Assembly: GCA_009760855.2 (NCBI GenBank)
Contig: WPIO01000010.1
Location: forward strand, 6,155,001 to 6,219,000
From: Cristatella mucedo
Lineage: Eukaryota; Bryozoa; Phylactolaemata; Cristatellidae
Length of the DNA: 64,000 nucleotides
Direction: 5' to 3'
The position numbers and the translations under genes were made by a program. Under the pieces are notes generated by a model. The model saw only the letters and a program-made list of their open reading frames with translations. It was not told the origin of the DNA and searched no databases. Positions 48,871 to 57,576 of this stretch are shown here, piece after piece. How positions within the stretch are numbered: position 1 is the first letter of the stretch; each line of letters starts with the position of its first letter.

Positions 48871-49107
48871 ATGCAGCTGCCTGCGGTCGCTGCGGCGCCT
48901 CGGACAGAGACGCTCGACGATGTCGCCTGTAGACTAAAGCACGGGCGTAAGATGGAAGACGACGTCATTGGCTTCCTCGAGTCTGTAAACAGGATAGTGG
49001 AGCTAAAAGTGACAGAGTGTAGGAGGTGCTGGGAGGATTACGTTAAGTCGTTTGCCAATTACACGTCTGTCATTCGGATAAATGGAAAGCCTTTATTGCC
49101 GCCGGTG
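48871..49107 (+). CDS. CCP110: CCP110 coding exon 1
   Basis: Two in-frame ATGs occur. The one at 48952 gives [20 protein letters not shown], parallel in length and character to the known N-terminus (MEEYEKF...), and is preferred; the one at 48871 adds 27 residues. The exon ends [16 protein letters not shown] before donor gtg|gtgagt, phase 0. This block corresponds to the conserved SLIRFHG-ILSPLL segment of CP110. Confidence 0.85.
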
Positions 49108-52100
49108 GTGAGTACGCTACTTTTTTTGTTATCTAGTGGAATGGTTATGTAGTAGCAGACCTAGGTTGCTATGTTTGATTGTAGCCGATGATTCACCGTG
49201 CTGCTCGAGCTTTCGATACTTGGCCTTAGTTATGCAATCTACCCACAAAAATAGCTAGCAACGAAGCCTCTCCCGCGATTCCTCTGCGATATGCGCGATG
49301 GCGCTTGGTTACATTGCCCTGATAGCTAATTACACTTACTAAGGTCATAGACGCTCGATCGTTCGTGTTTCCTTTGCAGCAAGTGTAAAGCGCCTAGAAA
49401 GAGATTTGAGTTCTCTGAGGGCGCGATATCAAGTGTATTATTATTATTATCGTCTGACCGCTAAATCGTACAACCTGACTGACTCGAATCGTTTACCCAT
49501 ACCTTACCTCGTACGAACTCAAAACCGTTGGAGACCGTGCCTTTAGTTCCAATGCTCCCAAAACCTGGAACCACTACCTTCGCACGTCACAGCAGCAAAT
49601 GTAACGTGCCTAGACCGAGATTGAGTTCTCTGAGGGCGCAATATGTCAAATGTATTATTAACGTTACAATATCCCCTGACATGACGACATTTAGAAAGCT
49701 TAAAACGCACCTGTTTATTACATTATGTGGTGGGTCATTGTGATTCGTCCTTCGTGTGTATGTACCTGCTTACACTATGCCTGCTCCTTGCGGATGCTAC
49801 CACCAATCATTTGGTAATGCTTTCCATACAGCATCTATAAAGTGCCTAGAAAGAAATTCAGTTCTCTGAGGGTGCTATGCAAATATATTATTGTATTATT
49901 ATATTATATTATTATTATTATTATTATTACCTGGACGATGTGAACTTATTTGGGTGTCGGCGTATTGTAGCTTACTTCTTTCTTTTTTCTTCTGATTTCG
50001 CTCCGTGGTCACTTATTTAATGTCATTCGAACTGGGTGTGAAGCTTTGCCTCCCAGTTCGCGGTCATCCTGTATCTTGTTGCACTGCTACGCGAAACGTG
50101 CTTCTCTTGTAGATGAATCCCGATCGGCGAGAGGCAATGCGAGCTTGCAGGGTTCGTCTTACCAGTACAGCCTCACGACACAAAGGCAAAAGGAAAGACC
50201 TTATGGCTAAAGTCGAATTTGCTCTGGATGATGTAGGAGTGGGTATATTTCATATTTAAATTGTTAAGGCGATTTTCGAGCCTCGTGTAAACTGCATGCT
50301 TGACAAACTTGTGAGCATCGCTGTTGCTCTGCCCGCAATGGCTCTTCTTCAAACAGCACATCGACTTTAGTTTGTGTCACTCACCTATAGGTCATTCTCT
50401 TGCTCCAGCTGACCTATCCAAACTATTCCCAATCGGCTAGCATCGTACCACTCGCTCTTCTGTCTCAAGTCGTTTAGGTGTGCCTCCAACAACCTCAAAG
50501 TTTTTTGGAGCCCTGCCTTAGTTCGTGTGCTCGCAAAGCGTAGATCTCACTCCCGACTGACACTGCAATATCCCCTGACTTCGACGACGTTTAAAAACGA
50601 GCTAAAGACCCACTGACACCTGTCCTGCCGAGCATTTGCTGGGTATCCTTGTAAATCGTCCTTTATGTGCTTGTTCATGCTGACGTTGTGCATATAATCA
50701 TTAACCATATTGACACACTTCCCGTACAGCATATGTGAAGTGCCTAGAAAGAGATTAATTCTCTGTGGGTGCTATATAAATTTGGCTGGTCGCAGTATGG
50801 GCCCTGACCAAGAAATGGGAAAGAATCAAGCTGCCCCTGGGCTTGGAATTTCACACAGTTGATCGAGGGCATTAAGAACTGCTCTCCTCCCCCTCTCAAA
50901 GGATCTGCTCACTAGGGCAGATCGACATAAAGTTTGCCTATGTGCTGCTTGTCCGTGCTTAAACCAGTGCACACATGCTATGCCCCTGCTGCTATTTCAT
51001 GTCGGCTTCTGTGCATCTGTATATATGCTCCCATTTCAGCTTCTTGAACTCTGGTGGGCACACAGGCAGATTATAGTAGGTCGCATATTATATTAGGTCG
51101 CATATAGTAGGTCGCCTGAGTAATACTGGAGCAGCATCCACTAATAGATTGTTGGCCCCTTTCAAACCAGATTCATGTGAATGTACAGGTGTATATGCTC
51201 AAACATATCAATATTGGTCTTTGCCTGTTTCTGCTTATACATTTTGAATTTTAAAGGATTTCAAAAAATGTGGCCGTGTTCTTTTGCTAGATATTGGTAG
51301 CTGTCTTCATAGCAACAGTCTTTTACAAGCCGGACTCAAGCTTGTCTGTAAAATAAATATCAATGACACAAATATATTAAGACTAGATGAATATTTAGAC
51401 TAGAGAGTGCAGAAGAGACTGGTAGATGGCAGTGGGTAAAGTCAATCGATTGGTGGTAGTTGGTAGTTTTTTATAGTTGGCAAAGATGTGTCAAGATCGG
51501 CAGTGGGAATAAGTCAGTGTCGTGGCCATCGAGAATGTGTCTAGACAAGGGTTGCACTGTAGGGGGGTGGGGACCTGCTGCACACCCGAAGAGCCTGTGA
51601 ATGAAACCGCCAATGTAAAAAAAAAAAAGTAAAAAAAGACCATTAATGTATTTATAGCGGCAGCTCATTTAACGCTGGCCTTCTGCCAGGGCCATCTCAA
51701 TCATCTGCTACCTGACTGGTTTGCAGTTACATAGTCACTGGCCTGGCCATTAACCACAAGAGTATCCAGCCAATGCAAAGAGCCGTCAAAGCCGTAGTCA
51801 CTCAGGGTCACTCACGCAGGGCCTTACATCCACACCAAAGGTTCATTAGCCAGCCAGTCAACAGCATGCATAACAAAGCCATGTTGCATAACACCAACCC
51901 ACAGCTAATCCGTTGTCCTAAGAGGATATGAGGAGGAATGGGAAAGCATAGCAAGCCCAAAGCTGCTGGTTTTGGCTGCTCACCCGCCGGTGATGTAGCA
52001 ATCCAAACGGCATCGGCATGTATGGGTTGCACATTATTACTGCAGCAGTCAGCCGTAGTGCTGCCCTGCTGGAACGGCTCAGCTTCTGTTTGTGCCTGTG

Positions 52101-52850
52101 GTGTTGTGTGCGTGTGCAGGTTATTTTAATCTATTAGAGATCGTCTTTGGGCAGTGAGGCAAAAGCCGGTTGCCATTTGATAAACTCACGAGTGCCTGAG
52201 ATCGCCTGCTTTCGGCTGGAAAGCTGCAGCGCTCCTCGGACAATTAGTGGAGCTATTCAAGCCTGCAAGAGTGCACTTCAAGTGACCCTCGAGTTTACCT
52301 GTCGGTCGGCGCAGCTGAGCCCCACCCCCAACTTTCTTGCCCGTCTTGCCTGTCCAACAGTGAGACAAATGCCTGCCGGCGCTGCTGCTAGGCTCTCAGC
52401 TGTGAAAATTCCAGTTCGCCCAAGCATTGCTCAGCGCTAAGCGTCGCTCGGGCCAGAGGGCAGCTGAGTATCGGGCGACCCGTGCAAGGGCGGACAGGAG
52501 CTGAATGAGCAGTCGCACTTATCGTGTCGGGCGCTCAGCCTTTCAGGCTGTCCGAGTGCCTGCCACCCGTCAGATGCTCGGGCTGTTCTCGAGTGTCATG
52601 GCACCAGTCACTCGGAGCAACCGGATCTCGGGTCATCTCAAGAGGCTCTGCTGTTAGCTACTTGTGAACCTGGCCGGCCGGCCTCGCTCGGCAAGCGGTT
52701 AGCTCTGCAGCTTCTCACTTCGAGGCTCTCTCTTTAGCAGCAGTGCAGGCCTAGCCCAGCCGGCAGCTCTGGTGAAACTCTTCTCGGCTCCTCTCTCTTC
52801 TCTTTCTCTTTTGCTCCCTCTCTCTGTCTCTCTCTCTTTCTCCCTCTCTG

Positions 52851-52944
<94 letters not shown>

Positions 52945-55900
52945 CCTCTGTGTGTGTCTCAAAGCACCTGTTGCTCTTCTGCCCTGCCCTGCCCTGCCCT
53001 GCCCTGCCTGCTGGTATGAGCAGCAGAGCTTTTTGACACTACCGTTTTCGAGGCAATATTTGAAGCCTCAGTGCTATTGGCAGAACGTTGAGTGTCGATC
53101 GCTGCCCGAACTTGGGCAAAACGAGCGTTTAACGTTGGTTCGTGTAAACGCCTGGAACGTTTCACAGTGGTGTTGCATAGCAGAGAGGTTTATTTATCCA
53201 CCATTGTCTATGGCGTGTTAGTTTTGCTTTTTGGGGCAGCCTATAGGAAAACAGCAAACACCAGCTCTATCTTGGTCAGCTGCAATTGGAAAGGTGGTCA
53301 TCCTCGTGGCAGCTTGCTGCAGCGTGCCACGCTATGCCCTCGCCGCCGCTGCCTAGCATCACAAGCTGCGGCCCACGTGATGCCAGCTCGTGCATGTGCG
53401 CACCTGGATGTGTTGCTGCTGTCAACTTGCCGAGGTGCCAAAGGCGTTTCTTTGCAGACGCGTCTGTTTACCTAGGGCGCTTGAGAGCCGAGGCTCCTGT
53501 CCGCTGCCCCACAGGCTCGTGGTCTTCTTTCTTTCGTATTTGTGCTCTCTCTGAGCCGCGACTCACAGAAGCCTGCATAACCGCGAGTAAACAGTGGCTT
53601 CACAATGCTTACCGGTCGCTTGTCGTCGCAAAAGAGCACGGGGAAATTTTTAGCAGCGAAAAAAGTGTGCTCATCGCTGATAGTGCTCCGACTAGCGAGG
53701 CACTACTGTTCTGATTGTGCTATGACACAACGACGTCACGGTCCGCCGACGCAGCTGGGGCAGCGCTTCCACAGCTCTGCTCTTCTACCCCTGGCGGCTT
53801 GCGCCGCTTTGTCTAGGCTCACGCCGCTTTGTGCTGGTGCAGGCAGGCATCACGCAGCAGCTGCTGCGTTGCTCGGCCTTTGCTTACATCATCGGCACAC
53901 TGCCGGAGCTGCTGCGTGCGCTTAGTCAGTGGATGATGCTGCCACCACCACCACCACCGTTATGACTTTTCAGTCTCTCGATGGCTGTCATGCCGCTCAA
54001 GCTGCTGGGGCTGCTGCTTCCACTGCCCAAGGCGATGTGAGCCCGGAACGGTGCCCACACGGCCGGATTGATGCTGCTGCTGCCGTCGACGCCGTGCCCC
54101 GTCAGTCGGTGATGGTGCGTCAGCACCTCGGCGGTGCCGAGCGCTCTGCGCTCGCCCACTCTGGGACTCGTCGATCGTCGTCGTGCGGAAATCTCTATCA
54201 GCATGCCACGACAACAGCAGCAGCCGCTGCATCGGCCGCGGGCTCAGCCGTCGAGCCTGCAGAGCCAGCCAAGCGAACCGCGTCGCCTTCGTCCGGTCGG
54301 CCCGGCGACGGAGATGCGCTCGGACGCTGCCCGCCATCGCCGCCCGTCGGAACTCCTGCTGCTTCTGCCGCCGCAGTCAGCAGAAACCGTCTGGCCGTGA
54401 GGTACATGAGCGTCGGCACCGGGGCGGCACCGATGTTCCGGCAGCCCTTTTTTCTGCCCGTCGCCTCCACGGCCGTGCAGACGAAGGCCAGCCTCGGTCC
54501 GGCTAGTGCAACCAGCGGCTTCGGCACCGTCGAAGACGGTCAGCGGCGTTTGCTCGACCGGGTCGCGCTGGCTGCGAGCTGCGATGGTGAGCTGGACGCC
54601 GATGTCGAGCCCAGCCCTGCTGCGGCTGGAGGCGCCGGCGCTTGCAACGGCAGCATTCATGGCACTGTCGGCTCGTCTGCTCACGGGCCAGACGTTGCTC
54701 GTCATCACGCAGTCTATCTGGGAGAGCGTCGGGAAGCCGACGGCAAGGCGGCAGGTGGAGAGGAGGGCGACAGTGTGCGCGCCTCGTTGCACCGCCTTCG
54801 TCAGTCGACAGTGTGCCGGCAAGTGCGGCCGGTAGAAAATGGCGACTGCTCGGAGGCGGTGGTGGCCGTGTCACAAGCGTCGCTGAACACCACCACGCTG
54901 ACAGCCGACACCAACTTGCCGAGCCACCTGCGCAGCTCGGCATCCTCGGCGGACACGCTCACTGCCAGCACCACGCTGGGCCACGATGCCGAGCTGGCGG
55001 CCAGCTGCGGCAGCTTCCACCCGGACGATCGTGGCGGCACCAGAAGCGGCGGCACGGACACAGACTTGGCCACCGCCGTCCGCAGCAGCAAGGGCAGCGC
55101 ATCCGTCTGGGATCTGCCGTCCGCAGCCGCCGCTTTGCAGTCGCCGCCCAAGCTCCTGCGCAGCAACTCGTACACGCTCAAGAGTCCGTCGCCAGCTCTG
55201 CTGAAAGCGCAGCTCTCGGGGTCCAAAGAGCCAGCCGCGGCCACCGTAGACGCTGGCGAAGCGGCGACGATGGCAGTGGCCAGCGGCCCGTCGAAGGACG
55301 CCCGAAACCGAGGGCCAGTTGCTGACCGCGGCACGGATGGTTCGCTAGCTCAAGCTTTTGCTGACAGGCGTGGTGGCGGCGAGCCAAGACGCAGCAGCGC
55401 TCAGCGCCGGCTGGCCTTCATGAACGAGCAGCCGGCTGCTGACTCGACCGCCGGCGTTCCACCTGTTGCCGTTTCGGCTACTCAGCGAGGCATGTCCGTA
55501 CCACACCACGACGAGAACGGAGTCGACAGTGACGGCACGCTGGGCCGAAAGCACGCTGTCATTCGTCAGCAGTCACTGCTGCAGCTGCAGTCGTCAGACA
55601 CAGGCCTCCGCCGCCGCCGTCGCAGGTCAGCCAGCACTGCCGACGAGGATGACGACGATGACGATGGCGAGGAGGTGACTGCCGAAGCCAGGCGTGGTCT
55701 CGTTCTGCTCAAGAGCAAGTTCCACGACAGGCTGCTGATGCGCATGAGAGGCACACCGCTGCTCGGCGCCGACTATCGGCGGCCGAGCACGGCCCTGCCC
55801 CTGGACGATGGCCGGATGTGCGATGCTCCGGGCGAGCCGTTGCAGCCGCCGGCTCGTCCCAGCACAGCCACCGGCTTGGCCAGCCGCCGTGCTGCCTCGC

Positions 55901-56151
55901 CAGCTTCCGACCCGACAATGGCATCCGATTCGGTTGTGACGTCGGAGTGCAGTCAGTGGCTTGCTTTGCCTGAGGCTGATGTCTGCATAGTCGGCTCCTG
56001 CCCAACGGATCCGGTGAGTGCAGGCTGCTGTAATAAGATGTCTGGCGACTCAGTAGGCAGTGTGACATGCTGCATGTTTGCAGCAGCCACGTGGCCTATT
56101 TGTGTGCATGAACGTGCTTGTTTGTGTGCATGAACGTGCTTGTTTGTGTGT

Positions 56152-56206
<55 letters not shown>

Positions 56207-57507
56207 TGTGTGTGTACGTGTGTGTGTGTGTGTGTGTGTGTACGTGTGTGTATACGTGTGTGTACGTGTGTGTGTGTGTACGTGTGTGTGTGTACGTGCG
56301 TGTGCATGTGTCTACAAGTGAGTAGCACGAGTACTTCACACGTCTATCTGTTTTTGCATATCACCCCCTTAAAATCGTATGTTTCTGCATGTGACCATGG
56401 GTGAGTGCGTAACAAAACGAGGTCTGTGCAGTTACTAGATTACAGTGAGGTGCAACTTCAAGCCCTCGGGAACTTGAGGGGGGTTCTAAAGGTCTGTTTA
56501 TATGTGGAACACCAACGTTTTGCAGCCGGTAAGAATGTCTGCTGTGAATCTTCTTAAAGAGGTTCATCCCTTCCTCTGTCTGTCCTGTCCCCTTCTCATT
56601 AGAATAAACCGAATTCCCACACCTCTATGGGTGTCTCCTTTGAGCTGCTAGCAACTGGCCCAATTGCTTAGTTCCTTGTTAATCTTTAGAAGCTCATAAT
56701 CCTGATAGTAGTTTTAGTTGAGCCTTACAGACACATCGATCTGCCAGCCGGGTTATGTAATAAATTTTGAAGTTACTAAGTCACTTGAAGCTCACGGGAC
56801 CCTTTGAAGTCGCCAGTAGTCATTGAAGCTTGTCTTTTCTTTAAGCAATACAAGGCTGAACGCAAGTTCTGTTGTATAAGGTTCTGGTTTTCATTAAGTT
56901 ACCGATTCACTAACTTACTAGTTTCAGGACGCACCAAGTAATCAGATTCGCATGGTTGCTGGCAGCAGCAGGGGAGAGGTGGGGATTTGCTTAGTCTACT
57001 AAGAGAAAGGGAGGCCAGTGACAGTGCAAATCTGGCTGTGGCGATCAAGCGCCTGAGTGTCCGTGTGTACTCACACGTGCGTGTAGGTTGGCGCGCATGG
57101 GCTTGGGGTTATACGCAGAGGCGTACCTCGTCCATTCATTGCGCTGCCTGACTGCTGGTGGCAGAGTGGTCGACCGTGGGCGGGCCGGCAAGGTGGTGGC
57201 TCGGTGATTTTTCCAGGTCGGTAACGAGGCCGGCAGCACTTGCTCGCGTGACGGCTTATCGGCTCTGGCTGCCTGCATCAAAGGCTACCTAACGAGGAGG
57301 CTGCTCGAGACAGAGAAGGTCAAGTTCTTAGTGAAGACAGTGCAGGTGGGCCACCTTGGCAGTTCGTGGCTCACTGCCGAGCCATGTATCCTAGTCACTT
57401 CCGACTCACTTAACTGGGCGCCCAGGGGTGCCGCCAGCGAATCTGCCGTGAAACTTGGGCACACTCCACGTGCCTGCACGCTTTGAGCTTTCTTCTTTCT
57501 CCGAGCT

Positions 57508-57576
<69 letters not shown>

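Larger units (their letters stand above)
48319..48951. promoter_or_regulatory. Head-to-head FLCN/CCP110 intergenic region
   Basis: 552 bases separate the FLCN start codon from the first in-frame CCP110 ATG, or 633 from the preferred one. The region is moderately GC-rich and has no TATA box at an obvious position. It contains a TCACGTGA palindrome and two CCAAT boxes in opposite orientation. A shared bidirectional promoter is the natural inference; transcription starts are not visible from sequence. Confidence 0.65.

Noticed and set aside
53929-53973. Start of an independent 734-codon gene at 53929
   Set aside because: The first codon is GTG, not ATG, with a stop two codons upstream. The frame is better explained as an internal exon of CCP110 in phase with its neighbours.
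54642-55325. A 227-codon frame overlapping the large CCP110 exon
   Set aside because: It is a shadow frame in GC-rich sequence and lacks family similarity.
56078-56404. Cysteine/valine-rich frame after the large CCP110 exon
   Set aside because: It is the (TG)n repeat read through; the CCP110 donor at 56014 lies before it.
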